From Roseiarcus sp963784805 (GTDB lineage Bacteria; Pseudomonadota; Alphaproteobacteria; Rhizobiales; Beijerinckiaceae): a stretch of 64,000 nt of DNA. Below, one piece after another: positions 8,278 to 17,113 of this stretch. The stretch's first letter is position 1. The number at the start of each line of letters is the position of its first letter. Location: positions 77,933 through 141,932 of the forward strand of contig CAWASR010000025.1 of assembly GCA_963784805.1 (NCBI GenBank), given 5' to 3'. Both the position numbers and the translations under genes were made by a program. The notes under the pieces are model-generated. The model was given only the letters and a program-made list of their open reading frames with translations. It was not told the origin of the DNA and did no database searches.

Positions 8278-9231
8278 TCACGGGCTGACGGCGAGAAGCG
8301 CGCGCGCCTTCTTCTTGTCACGCTCCATTTCGGCGACCAGCGACGGGAGCGAATCGAACCTGCGCTCCTCCCGGATGCGCTCAATGAATTCGACTTGCAT
8401 TTCGCGCCCGTAGAGGTCTCCCTCGAAATCCAGCAGATGAACTTCGAGCAGGGGCGGTCCGTTGTTCACCGTCGGCCGGACCCCGAAACTGGCGACTCCA
8501 GGATGAATTTTGCCTTCGATCCTCGCCCGCACCGCGTAGATTCCGTGCGCGAGCCGGTTGTTGGGCTCTAGGGCGATATTGGCCGTCGGAACGCCGAGCG
8601 TGCGTCCCAGCCGCTGCCCGGAAATGACCCTGCCGACCACCGCATAGGGGCGCCCGAGGCCTCGCGCCGCGGCCGCGACGTCGCCCCGTTCGAGAGCCCG
8701 ACGTATCGCAGTCGACGACACCGCCGAAGCTTCCTCTCCGGCGTCGTCCTCGACCTTGCCGACGATATCGACCGCGAAGCCGTATCGCGAACCCGCTTCG
8801 ACCAGAAAAGCCGTCGAACCGGAACGTCCCTTGCCGAAATGAAAGTCCCAACCGACCACGATCGCCCCGACGCCGAGCTGCGCGACGAGAACTTTGGCGA
8901 CGAATTCCTCCGCGCCCATCGCGGCGAGCCGAGCGTTGAATGACAGGACGACGACGCCCGAAAGCCCGAGGCCGGCGCAGACGTTCGCCTTGATTTCCGC
9001 CGGCGTCAGGCGGAACACGACCGGGCGCGCGGCGAAAAAGTCGGCGGGGTGCGGCTCGAAGGTCAAGACGGCGCTTGGCGCCGCCCGGTCCGCGGCCAGC
9101 GCCACAGTGCGCGCGATCACCGCCTGGTGGCCCAGGTGGACGCCGTCAAAATTTCCGATCGCGTAGACCGCGCCTTCGAGCCCGCGCGGCGGCAGCGTCG
9201 GATCCGTGGCGAGCACGAAGCCGCTGGTCAT
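8278..9231 (-). CDS. ribF: Bifunctional riboflavin kinase / FAD synthetase
   Basis: RibF turns riboflavin into FMN and then FAD. The 317-residue length fits the two-domain bacterial enzyme. The N-terminal nucleotidyltransferase domain begins with GNFDGVHLGHQAVI, the class-specific HxGH-type site, and contains SSTAIRRALERGD. The C-terminal kinase domain shows the GRPYAVVGRVISGQRLGRTLG and PTANI motifs. It sits 80 bases upstream of ileS on the same strand, and ribF-ileS-lspA is a very common order. Confidence 0.97.
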   Translation of the reverse strand: MTSGFVLATDPTLPPRGLEGAVYAIGNFDGVHLGHQAVIARTVALAADRAAPSAVLTFEPHPADFFAARPVVFRLTPAEIKANVCAGLGLSGVVVLSFNARLAAMGAEEFVAKVLVAQLGVGAIVVGWDFHFGKGRSGSTAFLVEAGSRYGFAVDIVGKVEDDAGEEASAVSSTAIRRALERGDVAAAARGLGRPYAVVGRVISGQRLGRTLGVPTANIALEPNNRLAHGIYAVRARIEGKIHPGVASFGVRPTVNNGPPLLEVHLLDFEGDLYGREMQVEFIERIREERRFDSLPSLVAEMERDKKKARALLAVSP

Positions 9232-9313
9232 TGCATTCTGCCCATCCCCAGGCCCCGGCCGGCCGGTCCGCAGCGTCGCGGCTGGCGGAAATTGCTCTTA
9301 CATTCCAACGCGG

Positions 9314-9778
9314 TCAAGCGGACGCAGGCCTTGATTTCGGCGCCGGAGGAACGCTGAGAACGCCTTCGCCGTCGAGAACGATCTTGGCTCCGACGCGGCA
9401 TTCGCAATGCAGTCGGACGCGACGGCCTCTTTCGGTGAGTTCGACCACCTCCACGCTCGAATCGACGAGGTCGCCGATCTTGACCGGACCGATAAAATTC
9501 AAGGTTTGAGATATATACACTGCGCCAGGCCCCGGAAGCCGCATGCCGATGACCGCGGAGATGAGGCTGGCGGTGTAGAGTCCGTGGACGATTCGGCCGC
9601 CGAAACGCGTCTTGCGCGCGAAATGTTCCGACAAATGGATCGGATTGTGGTCGCCGGACAGTTCGGCGAACCCGATGACGTCCTCATTCTCGACCCTCTT
9701 GCGTATCGTCTCCCGCATGCCGACCGTGAGGTCGTCAAAGTAGAGGATCTGAAAGGACGGCTTCTCCATCCGCTCCAT
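9314..9778 (-). CDS. MaoC-family (R)-specific enoyl-CoA hydratase
   Basis: This is a 154-residue single hot-dog domain. The hydratase-2 motif is clear: FAELSGDHNPIHL gives the catalytic Asp and His, followed by FGGRIVHGLYTASLIS. Proteins like this hydrate trans-2-enoyl-CoA to (R)-3-hydroxyacyl-CoA, which can feed polyhydroxyalkanoate synthesis or other acyl-CoA routes. The exact substrate cannot be read from the sequence. It lies between ribF and a HAD phosphatase on the same strand, with 35 bases to its upstream neighbour. Confidence 0.88.
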   Translation of the reverse strand: MERMEKPSFQILYFDDLTVGMRETIRKRVENEDVIGFAELSGDHNPIHLSEHFARKTRFGGRIVHGLYTASLISAVIGMRLPGPGAVYISQTLNFIGPVKIGDLVDSSVEVVELTERGRRVRLHCECRVGAKIVLDGEGVLSVPPAPKSRPASA

Positions 9779-9813
9779 CTGTCATTCAACCGGTCAAGAT
9801 CGATAGCGGCCGC

Positions 9814-10722
9814 TCATAGCTGAAGCGCGCCAATCGCGGCGACCGGCAGAAGCGCATATTGGGCGTAAAGGCGCCGCAGCTCGATCGGATCGGCCGGCTT
9901 CTCCAGCGTCTCGCCGTGAAGGGCCAGCCGATGGATGCCATGAGTGATGAAGAGTGAATCCAGTCCGGCTCGCGCCGCGCCGGCAATGTCGGTATCCATT
10001 CCGTCGCCGATCGCCAGAACCCGACGCCTATCGACCGGCGCGCCATGAGCGCGCTCCGCCAGGGTCAACGCCAGGCGGTAGATCGGCGCGTATGGTTTGC
10101 CGGCGTAGACGACCGAACCCCCGAGGTCTTCATAGCGGCGCGCCAACGCTCCCGCACAATAGACGAGGTTTGCGCCGCGATGGATCACGACGTCCGGATT
10201 GGCGCAGATCATGGGCATTGCGCGCGCCGCCATGGCCCGGAGTTCCGGGTCGTAATCCGCGGGCGTCTCGATTTCGTCGCTGCGCAGACCGGTGCAAAGC
10301 GCGTATCGCGCGACTTCGAGCGGCGCGAAAGTCGGCACTCGGCCGGCCGCCTCCGCCGCGGCGTCGAAGAGGCCCAAGTCGCGGGGAGGCCCAATGTGGA
10401 GGACCGGTTCGTCGATCCGCTCCTCGATCAAACCGATCGTCACGTCGCCCGAGGTCGCGATCGCGTCGAACGCGTGCGGCGGAACGCCAAGCTTCTCCAG
10501 CTGGCGGCGGATCAACGACGAAGGTCGGGGCGCGTTCGAGACCAGAACGACCGCGCCGCCGCGGCGCCGGAACGAAACCAGCGCCTGCGACGCCGAAGCG
10601 AACGCGGTCAGGCCATCATGCAGGACGCCCCAGATGTCGCAAAGAATCGCGTCATAGCGATCCGAGATGTCCCCAAGACCGGTGATTTGCGGGACATCCC
10701 GCGCAAGCTCGTGCGAATTCAT
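9814..10722 (-). CDS. HAD-IIA hydrolase (TIGR01459-type)
   Basis: The protein has 302 residues. Motif I is CDIWGVLHDG, with the nucleophile Asp and the acid/base position occupied by Trp-Gly-Val as in this subfamily. SNAPRPSS gives motif II, and AIGDGMDTDIAGAARAG supplies the Mg2+ acidic pair. The cap is of the C2 type seen in NagD and 4-nitrophenylphosphatase relatives. TIGR01459 proteins are mostly alphaproteobacterial and their substrate is not established; a sugar or nucleotide phosphate is a reasonable guess. It is divergent from csaA. Confidence 0.88.
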   Translation of the reverse strand: MNSHELARDVPQITGLGDISDRYDAILCDIWGVLHDGLTAFASASQALVSFRRRGGAVVLVSNAPRPSSLIRRQLEKLGVPPHAFDAIATSGDVTIGLIEERIDEPVLHIGPPRDLGLFDAAAEAAGRVPTFAPLEVARYALCTGLRSDEIETPADYDPELRAMAARAMPMICANPDVVIHRGANLVYCAGALARRYEDLGGSVVYAGKPYAPIYRLALTLAERAHGAPVDRRRVLAIGDGMDTDIAGAARAGLDSLFITHGIHRLALHGETLEKPADPIELRRLYAQYALLPVAAIGALQL

Positions 10723-10861
10723 CAGGGCGCTCGGCTACGGCGGGCGCGGAAAACTGTCAAGCGCCCGCGCAAATCGGCGACCTGGCGATGTCGAGCCCAT
10801 TGACGGAGCTTCGGCCGGCGCGCCAAAGGTCCCTCGAGCCAATGGTTAAGGGAACCGAGAC

Positions 10862-11221
10862 ATGACGCCGGCCGCCGACGCTGCGCCCACCATCGCCTAC
10901 GACGATTTTCTCAAGGTCGACATTCGGGTCGGAACCGTGGTCTCGGCCGAAGAGTTTCCGCAGGCGCGAAAGCCTGCGTTCAAGCTCGTGATCGACTTCG
11001 GCCCTCGAATCGGCAAAAGGAAATCTTCCGCCCAGATCACCCGCCACTATCGTCCAGACGCCCTGGTCGGGCGGCAGGTCGCGGCCGTGATCAACTTCGC
11101 GCCGAGGCAAATCGGACCTTTTCTTTCCGAAGTGCTGACGCTGGGGTTTCCTGACGCCGAGGGCGAGGTGGTCCTGATCGCCCCTACTTGCTCGGTCCCG
11201 GACGGCGGACGGCTGTTCTGA
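10862..11221 (+). CDS. csaA: tRNA-binding protein CsaA
   Basis: The 119 residues form one OB-fold of the Trbp111/EMAP-II type. Hallmarks are FLKVDIRVGTVVSAEEFPQA near the start, the central SSAQITRHY and RQVAAVINFAPRQIG, and LTLGFPDAEGEVVLI near the end. CsaA homodimers bind tRNA and were first described as a Sec-related chaperone in Bacillus; the exact role in Proteobacteria is unsettled. GGGA precedes the ATG by 8 bases. It lies just upstream of trxA on the same strand. Confidence 0.94.
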   Translation: MTPAADAAPTIAYDDFLKVDIRVGTVVSAEEFPQARKPAFKLVIDFGPRIGKRKSSAQITRHYRPDALVGRQVAAVINFAPRQIGPFLSEVLTLGFPDAEGEVVLIAPTCSVPDGGRLF

Positions 11222-11308
11222 ACCTGGCCCGCCCGGCTTGACGCAATTCTCTGCCGTCCCTACCTACTCTTGGCGCGGCGGCTTAGCCGCGCGACTTTTG
11301 AGGGCCCC

Positions 11309-11632
11309 ATGTCAATAACCGCCAAGGTCACGGACTCGAGTTTCGAAGCCGACGTCATCAAATCGACCGAACCGGTCATCGTCGATTTCTGGGCGGAATG
11401 GTGTGGGCCGTGCCGGATGATTGCGCCCGCGCTCGAAGAAATCGCGACTGAAATGAAGGGCAAGGTGAAAATCGCCAAGCTCAATGTCGACGAGAACCCT
11501 GGCGTCGCCGGCAAATACGGAATTCGCTCGATCCCCACGCTGATGGTCTTCAAGGACGGCAAGCATGTCGCCACCAAGACCGGCGCCGGGCCGAAAAGCG
11601 AGTTGTCCCGGTGGATCAGCGCCTCCGTTTGA
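11309..11632 (+). CDS. trxA: Thioredoxin
   Basis: This is a classical cytoplasmic thioredoxin of 107 residues with the redox motif WAEWCGPCRM and the cis-proline loop RSIPTLMVFKDG. It reduces protein disulfides using electrons from thioredoxin reductase. The ATG at 11309 follows GAGG by 6 bases; an upstream in-frame start would add 13 residues not usual for the family. It is the second of two plus-strand genes and converges on the histidine kinase gene with only about 30 bases between. Confidence 0.97.
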   Translation: MSITAKVTDSSFEADVIKSTEPVIVDFWAEWCGPCRMIAPALEEIATEMKGKVKIAKLNVDENPGVAGKYGIRSIPTLMVFKDGKHVATKTGAGPKSELSRWISASV

Positions 11633-11664
11633 CGAAGGTCGCCGGCGTCGTCCCTTCTCTCTTA

Positions 11665-13053
11665 CTAAACGGGAATGCGCACGGTTGCCCTTAGACCTCC
11701 TAAGGGGCTGTCCGAGAGCGTGATGTCCCCGCCGTGGGAGCGGGCGATGTCTCTTGCGATCGCCAATCCGAGGCCGGCCCCGCCTTCGTCCTGGTTTCGG
11801 GCCTGGTCCAGCCGGTAGAAGGGCCGAAACACCTCCTCCCGTTGCGCGGGCGCGATGCCCGAGCCGTCGTCGTCGACGACAATCGATGCGTATTGGGTTT
11901 CGCGCGTGGCCGAAACGCTGACATTGTCGGCATGATGCTGGGCGTTGGCGACGAGATTGCCGAGGCAGCGCTTCATCGCCATAGGCCGAATGCGGATACG
12001 AAGATCGCCCTCGGTCTTGACTCTCAGCGCCCCTCCATGGCGCTCACAATCGGCCCGCAAATCCTCGAGAATGGCGGCAATGTCGATCCGCTCGGTCAAT
12101 TCATTCCCGTCTCCGCGAGCGAAAGCGAGGTACCCCTCGAGCATCCGCCCCATTTCGTCGACGTCCTTCTGCAGCATTTCGCTGTCGGCGGAATTGTCGA
12201 TGAGGGCGAGCGAAAGCTTGAAGCGAGTCAGGATCGTGCGCAGATCGTGGCTGACGCCGTTGAGCATCGCGGTCCGCTGCTCGGTCGCGCGCTCGATACG
12301 GCGCTTCATCTCGATGAAAGCGTAGCCTGCCTGTCGGACTTCGCGAGCGCCGTGCGGATTAAAGTCGAGATTCCGGCCTTTGCCAAAGTCCTCCGCCGCC
12401 CGCGCGAGGCGCAAGATCGGACGGATCTGATTGCGAAGGAAGATAATCGCGACCGTCAGAAGGACGATCATCGCGCCAAGCATCCAAAGCACGAAAATAT
12501 GGGCGTTGGCCTCGTAGGCCAGCGCGCGGCGCGTCACCAGCCGGAGCACTCGATCGCCGAGATCGACGCGGATTTCCATCAGGCCCGACCGACCGACCGT
12601 GTCGATCCAGAAGGGTTCGCCCACCTGTTTCTTGATTTCGCTCGGCAGCGTGCGCGTCAGCGGGTCCAGCGCTCCAAAAAAGGTCTTTGGCATCGCCGGC
12701 GGCATCGGACCCGCCGGCAGCAGCGTTGCATCCATCCGGAAACGTTCTGAGGCGAGAGTGGCGAGAAAGGCGTCGTCTTTGCCGGGCGGAAGCTTCAGAT
12801 AGAGATCGGTGAGCGCGCCCACGTCTCTCGCCACCGCCTCGGAAAGCCGCCGCGTGACGAGTTCAAAGTGATGCTGCATGAAAGCGAAAGTGACGGCAGT
12901 TTGCAGCAGCACCATCGGCGCAATCACAATCAACAAAGAACGTCTGTAAAGGCCCTTCGGCAACATGTCGGCAAGGCCGCGGGCGGCGCGCCGCCAAAGT
13001 TCACGGGTCGGCGCAAGCACGGTCGCGGCGCCAAAAGTCGATAACGCGCTCAT
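11665..13053 (-). CDS. EnvZ-type sensor histidine kinase
   Basis: The 462-residue inner-membrane kinase has a transmembrane helix at about 38-59, a periplasmic sensor of about 125 residues, a second helix at about 186-206 and a HAMP linker. The H box is NGVSHDLRTILTRFK, with His269 as phosphoacceptor. The ATP-binding domain shows the N box (LGNLVANAQHHAD), G1 (DDDGSGI), F (FRPFYRLD) and G2 (GAGLGLAIARDI). Its ATG overlaps the petR stop by 4 bases (ATGA), so the two are translationally coupled and almost certainly a cognate pair. The sensed signal is unknown. Confidence 0.92.
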   Translation of the reverse strand: MSALSTFGAATVLAPTRELWRRAARGLADMLPKGLYRRSLLIVIAPMVLLQTAVTFAFMQHHFELVTRRLSEAVARDVGALTDLYLKLPPGKDDAFLATLASERFRMDATLLPAGPMPPAMPKTFFGALDPLTRTLPSEIKKQVGEPFWIDTVGRSGLMEIRVDLGDRVLRLVTRRALAYEANAHIFVLWMLGAMIVLLTVAIIFLRNQIRPILRLARAAEDFGKGRNLDFNPHGAREVRQAGYAFIEMKRRIERATEQRTAMLNGVSHDLRTILTRFKLSLALIDNSADSEMLQKDVDEMGRMLEGYLAFARGDGNELTERIDIAAILEDLRADCERHGGALRVKTEGDLRIRIRPMAMKRCLGNLVANAQHHADNVSVSATRETQYASIVVDDDGSGIAPAQREEVFRPFYRLDQARNQDEGGAGLGLAIARDIARSHGGDITLSDSPLGGLRATVRIPV

Positions 13054-13757
13054 CTGTCCGCGATCAGTCGATAGCCGGCCCCACGCGCGGTTTGCAGGTA
13101 GGCGGGATTGGCGGGGTCAATCTCGATCTTGCGCCGCAGCCGATTGATGAGAACGTCGATCGTTCGTTCCTGGGCCGCGCCGCCTGATCCCGACAGCGAC
13201 TCGCGAGAAACGCTCGCGCCTGCGTTAGCGCACAGCAGCCGCAGCATTTCCCGTTCGCGCTCAGTAATGCGGATAATCTCCTCGCCCGCGCGCAGTTCGC
13301 CTCGCTCGAGCGAAAATGCGAAGCGGCCAAAGCGTATAATCGCGGTCTCGGGCTTGTCGGACGCCTGGGCGCGCGTGCGCCGAAGGACCGAGCCGATACG
13401 TAATAGCAACTCCCGCGGCTCGAACGGTTTGGGCAGATAGTCGTCGACGCCGATTTCCAGACCTCGCACCCGATCCTGCGGCTCGCCTCGCGCCGTCAGC
13501 ATTAGGATGGGAACCTGGGAGCGGCCGCGCAGGTAGGCGGCGAAATCGAATCCACTCTCTCCCGGCATCATCACGTCGAGCACGATGATGTCGAAGGCCA
13601 ACCCGTCGAGAAAGGCCCGCGCCTCCGCGGCCGTCGCCGCCGCCGTGACCCGGTGGCCGTTCTTGCGGAGGTAACTAGAAAGCAGGGCGCGGAGCCGCCG
13701 GTCGTCGTCCACCACGAGAACATGCGCGGCGTCATCCTCCGGCGGGATCTCGCTCAA
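13050..13757 (-). CDS. petR: OmpR-family response regulator (PetR-like)
   Basis: The receiver domain has the acidic pocket VVDDD, phosphoacceptor Asp in IIVLDVMMPG and Lys in YLPKPFEP. A winged-helix DNA-binding domain follows, ending RTIDVLINRLRRKIE and ARGAGYRL. There is no good ATG near the domain. TTG 13757 has AGGAG 10 bases upstream; TTG 13766 is closer but very tight. The neighbouring MarR gene ends at 13771, so the start lies just after it. A MarR gene followed by an OmpR gene matches the petP-petR pair of Rhodobacter capsulatus, where PetR affects the cytochrome bc1 operon. Assignment to PetR rests on that gene order as well as family. Confidence 0.85.
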   Translation of the reverse strand: MSEIPPEDDAAHVLVVDDDRRLRALLSSYLRKNGHRVTAAATAAEARAFLDGLAFDIIVLDVMMPGESGFDFAAYLRGRSQVPILMLTARGEPQDRVRGLEIGVDDYLPKPFEPRELLLRIGSVLRRTRAQASDKPETAIIRFGRFAFSLERGELRAGEEIIRITEREREMLRLLCANAGASVSRESLSGSGGAAQERTIDVLINRLRRKIEIDPANPAYLQTARGAGYRLIADR

Positions 13758-13770
13758 AGTCGTCAAACTC

Positions 13771-14298
13771 CTATTGCCGGCTCTGCCGGTTCGACGTGCG
13801 TTGCGGGAGGTCAACAAGATCTTGAGGATCAATCATGGCATTGAGGAAGTCCGTCGCCGATTGCAGACCCGAATCGCCCAAAGTCTCCAAGGCGGCGACA
13901 AAGCGCCGTGTCTGCACCTGCGCCAGCCGTAACGCCAGACGCTCGCCTTCGGCGGTCGCGTAAAGTTGTCGACGCCGGCGATCCAGCGCGCCGGCGCGGG
14001 TCTCGACGAAATTCTTGTCGACAAGTTCACGCAGGACGCGATTGAGGCTCTGCTTCGTTATCCGAAGAATCTCCAGAAGTTCGGCGATAGTTAGGCCCGG
14101 CCGGCGAGTGACGAAATAAAGCACCCGGTGATGCGCCCGCCCGAAGCCATAGTCCTCGAGCAAGCGATCCGCGTCGCCCACAAAGTCCCGATAGGCGAAA
14201 AAGAAGAGCTCTATCAATTCGTACATTGGCCCCGGCTCGGGGCGTGAATGCGCTGTCGTATCGGCCTTGGCGGCGTCGGGCGGCATCGGGGTGCTCAT
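13771..14298 (-). CDS. petP: MarR-family regulator (PetP-like)
   Basis: The 175-residue protein carries a MarR winged helix: a dimerisation helix, then AHHRVLYFVTRRPGLTIAEL, a recognition-helix segment ITKQSLNRVLRELVDK and the basic wing ALDRRRRQLYATAEG. The ATG at 14298 (MSTPMPPD) is the only start that leaves a normal N-terminus. It is first in an operon with petR and the kinase, and is divergent from ilvE. It may regulate itself and ilvE through the inverted repeat in the intergenic region; that is inference from position. Confidence 0.88.
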   Translation of the reverse strand: MSTPMPPDAAKADTTAHSRPEPGPMYELIELFFFAYRDFVGDADRLLEDYGFGRAHHRVLYFVTRRPGLTIAELLEILRITKQSLNRVLRELVDKNFVETRAGALDRRRRQLYATAEGERLALRLAQVQTRRFVAALETLGDSGLQSATDFLNAMIDPQDLVDLPQRTSNRQSRQ

Positions 14299-14301
14299 TA
14301 G

Positions 14302-14340
14302 GTCAGTAATGTTGACATAATTAGAGGGGTTTGCTAAAGC
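14302..14340 (+). promoter_or_regulatory. Candidate MarR operator and ilvE promoter
   Basis: GTCA-N7-TGAC is a small inverted repeat at 14302-14316. TTGACA (14312-14317) lies 17 bases before TAAAGC (14335-14340), a plausible sigma-70 promoter reading toward ilvE. The operator would overlap the -35 box and lie just before the petP start. The region is clearly more AT-rich than its surroundings. Confidence 0.4.
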
Positions 14341-14421
14341 GTGGGCGACAATCGACGACTTGCATCCTAACCCAAACGCGCAAAAACCAAACCAACTCGT
14401 TATCCGGAGAGAGGAAAGCCT

Positions 14422-15309
14422 ATGGCCGGTCCCAATTTTGACGATCGCGACGGATGGATCTGGCTGGACGGTCGAATGATCGAATGGCGCGACGCCAAGG
14501 TCCACATGCTCACCCATGCGCTTCACTATGCGAGCGCGGTCTTCGAGGGCGAGCGCTCGTACGGCGGGCTGATCTTTAAGTCGGCCGAACACTCGCGCCG
14601 GCTGAGGAATTCGGCCCGCATCCTCGATTTCGAGCTGCCGTACAGCCTGGAAGAAATCGACGCAGCCAAAGCCGAGGTCCTGAAGCGGAACGATCTCGTC
14701 GACGCCTATGTGCGTCCGATCGCTTGGCGTGGCTCGGAGATGATGGGCGTCTCGGCGCAGCACAACAAGATTCACCTTGGAATCGCGGCCTGGGTCTGGC
14801 CGAGTTATTTCGATCCGGAGCAGCGGATGAAAGGCATTCGGCTGGACTTCGCCGAATATCGGCGGCCGGACCCCGCGACTGCGCCCTCGCTCGCCAAAGC
14901 GGCCGGGCTTTATATGATCTGCACGATTTCAAAGCATCGGGCGGAGCGTCGTGGCTACGCCGACGCGTTGATGCTGGACTGGCAGGGTCGCGTCGCCGAA
15001 GCCACGGGCGCCAACGTCTTTTTCGTCAAGGACGGAGTCATTCACACGCCGACGGCCGATTGCTTCCTCGCCGGCATCACCAGGGCGACCGTGATCGACT
15101 TGGCGCGGCGGCGCGGGATCGAAATCGTCGAGCGACGCATTATGCCTTTCGAACTCGGCGGCTTCAGTGAATGTTTCATCACTGGGACTGCGGCGGAAGT
15201 CACGCCGGTCGGCGAGATCGGTCCGCATGCCTACAAGCCGGGCGCCGTCACCGCGGCGCTGGTCGACGCCTACGCGAAGGAAGTCGATCCCAAGACCAAG
15301 GCCGCTTGA
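14422..15309 (+). CDS. ilvE: Branched-chain amino-acid aminotransferase
   Basis: This fold-type IV PLP enzyme (295 residues) interconverts branched-chain amino acids and their 2-oxo acids, the last step of Ile, Leu and Val synthesis. It shows HALHYASAVFEGERSY near the start, the catalytic Lys in SLAKAAGLYMICTISKH, and the phosphate-binding AEATGANVFFV and SECFITGTAAEVTPV segments. GGAGAG lies about 10 bases before the ATG. It is divergent from petP, an arrangement common in Hyphomicrobiales. D-amino-acid aminotransferase is less likely because of length and motif pattern. Confidence 0.93.
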   Translation: MAGPNFDDRDGWIWLDGRMIEWRDAKVHMLTHALHYASAVFEGERSYGGLIFKSAEHSRRLRNSARILDFELPYSLEEIDAAKAEVLKRNDLVDAYVRPIAWRGSEMMGVSAQHNKIHLGIAAWVWPSYFDPEQRMKGIRLDFAEYRRPDPATAPSLAKAAGLYMICTISKHRAERRGYADALMLDWQGRVAEATGANVFFVKDGVIHTPTADCFLAGITRATVIDLARRRGIEIVERRIMPFELGGFSECFITGTAAEVTPVGEIGPHAYKPGAVTAALVDAYAKEVDPKTKAA

Positions 15310-15661
15310 CCGCGCCCGTTCGCAAATCCGAGCGAAGCGAGCCTTCGCCTGGGTCGCCGGCTCGCAGCCGGCTCTGGGATCTGCAATCTGGTTCATCGCC
15401 GACTTCGCCTGACGGTTCGAGGGCGAGACAACGCGCCACGCTCCGCGGTTTCAAAGAGCCTTGACGGGGCGGGACGGCGCACGGCCGCGCTCGGGCGAGC
15501 GCGGTCTCGCTCGGTGTGATATGGGTTGCTTTCGCGCCCGCGCAGACGCCTTTCCGGCCGGCGCGCCGGCGCGAAATCGCGCCAAGGATTCGAAGCGCAA
15601 TGAAGCGCGAATCACATCCTCCGCCCGTTTTGTCGACCTCCACGGTCTGGGCAAGCCGCTG
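15310..15661. other. Intergenic stretch with a perfect hairpin
   Basis: The 352 bases after ilvE hold no supported gene. GCCGGCT (15356-15362), CGC and AGCCGGC (15366-15372) form a strong stem without a T tract. It may help end ilvE transcription. No clear promoter for cysG was found. Confidence 0.4.
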
Positions 15662-17101
15662 ATGCGCGCGCTTCCAATCTTCGTCGAGATGCGCGAGACG
15701 CCCGCCGTGGTCGTCGGCGGAGGCGTCGTCGCGGCGCGGCGGGCGGAATTTCTCGTGCGCTCCGGGGCCCGCGTCAGCGTATTTGCGCCGGAACTCAGCG
15801 ATGAATTCCACGAGCTTCGCGCGAAACCAAATTTTCGGCATAAGGCGCGCGATCTCGAGCCGGAGGATCTCCGAGGCTGCGCGCTGTGCTTCATCGCTGT
15901 CGAGGATGAGGGCCTCGCCGTCGCGGCGCGACAGACCGCAAAGAACGCCGGCGTCCTGGTCAATGTCGCGGATCGGCCGCGGTTGTGTGATTTCACCATG
16001 CCCTCGATCGTCGATCGCAGCCCGCTGGTGATCGCGATCTCGACCGGCGGCGCCGCCCCGATTTTGGGACGCATGCTGAAGGCGCGGCTGGAGAGTCAAA
16101 TTCCCGCCGCCTATGGCCGTCTGGCCCATCTGATGAGCGGCTTTCGGCAGCGCGCCGCGCGGGCGATTCCGTCGCCGACGGTCCGTCGCCGCTTCTGGGA
16201 AAATATCCTCGAAGGCCCGATCGGCGAAGCCGCGCTTTCCGGAAACGAAGGAACGGCGAGCGTTAGTCTCGAGCGCGAGATCGAGAGGGCGGCCGCCGAC
16301 CGGTGCGCGCCGCCGCGCGGCGAGGTCTATCTCGTCGGCGCAGGGCCGGGCGATCCCGACCTCGTGACCTTCCGCGCCCTCCGGCTCATGCAGAAGGCCG
16401 ACGTCGTGCTTTATGACCGACTCGCCGGCGAAGGCGTGATGAACCTGGTGCGGCGAGAGGCGGAGCGGATCTACGTTGGCAAGCGGCCGGACAATCACGA
16501 GTTGCCGCAGCAGGAGATCAGTGCGCTTCTGGTGGCGCTCGCCAACCAGGGCAAGCGGGTCTTGCGCCTCAAGGGTGGCGATCCCTTCATGTTCGGGCGG
16601 GGCGGCGAGGAGATCGAGACCCTCGCCGAGCATGGGATTCCGTTCCAGGTCTGTCCGGGCGTGACCGCCGCGATCGGCGCGGCGGCCTACGCCGGCATTC
16701 CGCTTACCCATCGCGACCATGCGCAGGCCTGCGTGTTCGTTACCGGCCACGGCAAAGACGGAAAGATCGATCTTGACTGGACGGCGCTCTTGCAACCGCG
16801 GCAGACGGTTGCGATTTATATGGGGCTGCGCAACCTGGAGGCGCTGACGCGCGAATTCGTGCTGCGGGGCGCAAACGGGGGCCTTCCGGCGGCGATCGTC
16901 GACAACGCGACGCGCGGCAATCAGCGCGTCGTCGTCGGCACGCTCGAAACCCTGGCGGCCAAGGCTCGCGCCGCCGACCTGCAGGGGCCGTCGGTCGTCA
17001 TTGTCGGCACGGTCGTGGGGCTGCGCGACAAACTCGACTGGCATGCGTCCTCCCGGCAAAATTCTTCCGCCGCGGGCGATGCGTCCGTGTCGGCAATATG
17101 A
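15662..17101 (+). CDS. cysG: Siroheme synthase CysG
   Basis: CysG makes siroheme from uroporphyrinogen III for sulfite and nitrite reductases. The N-terminal dehydrogenase/ferrochelatase half begins RALPIFVEMRETPAVVVGGG, an NAD-binding Rossmann motif. A central dimerisation segment follows. The C-terminal SAM-dependent methyltransferase half starts EVYLVGAGPGDPDLVTFRAL and includes LRLKGGDPFMFGRGGEE and CPGVTAAIGAAAYAGIPLTH. The ATG at 15662 gives 479 residues, the normal length. An in-frame extension back to 15461 has no family character. It sits 12 bases before apbC. Confidence 0.95.
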   Translation: MRALPIFVEMRETPAVVVGGGVVAARRAEFLVRSGARVSVFAPELSDEFHELRAKPNFRHKARDLEPEDLRGCALCFIAVEDEGLAVAARQTAKNAGVLVNVADRPRLCDFTMPSIVDRSPLVIAISTGGAAPILGRMLKARLESQIPAAYGRLAHLMSGFRQRAARAIPSPTVRRRFWENILEGPIGEAALSGNEGTASVSLEREIERAAADRCAPPRGEVYLVGAGPGDPDLVTFRALRLMQKADVVLYDRLAGEGVMNLVRREAERIYVGKRPDNHELPQQEISALLVALANQGKRVLRLKGGDPFMFGRGGEEIETLAEHGIPFQVCPGVTAAIGAAAYAGIPLTHRDHAQACVFVTGHGKDGKIDLDWTALLQPRQTVAIYMGLRNLEALTREFVLRGANGGLPAAIVDNATRGNQRVVVGTLETLAAKARAADLQGPSVVIVGTVVGLRDKLDWHASSRQNSSAAGDASVSAI

Positions 17102-17113
17102 GGAAATGAGGAG

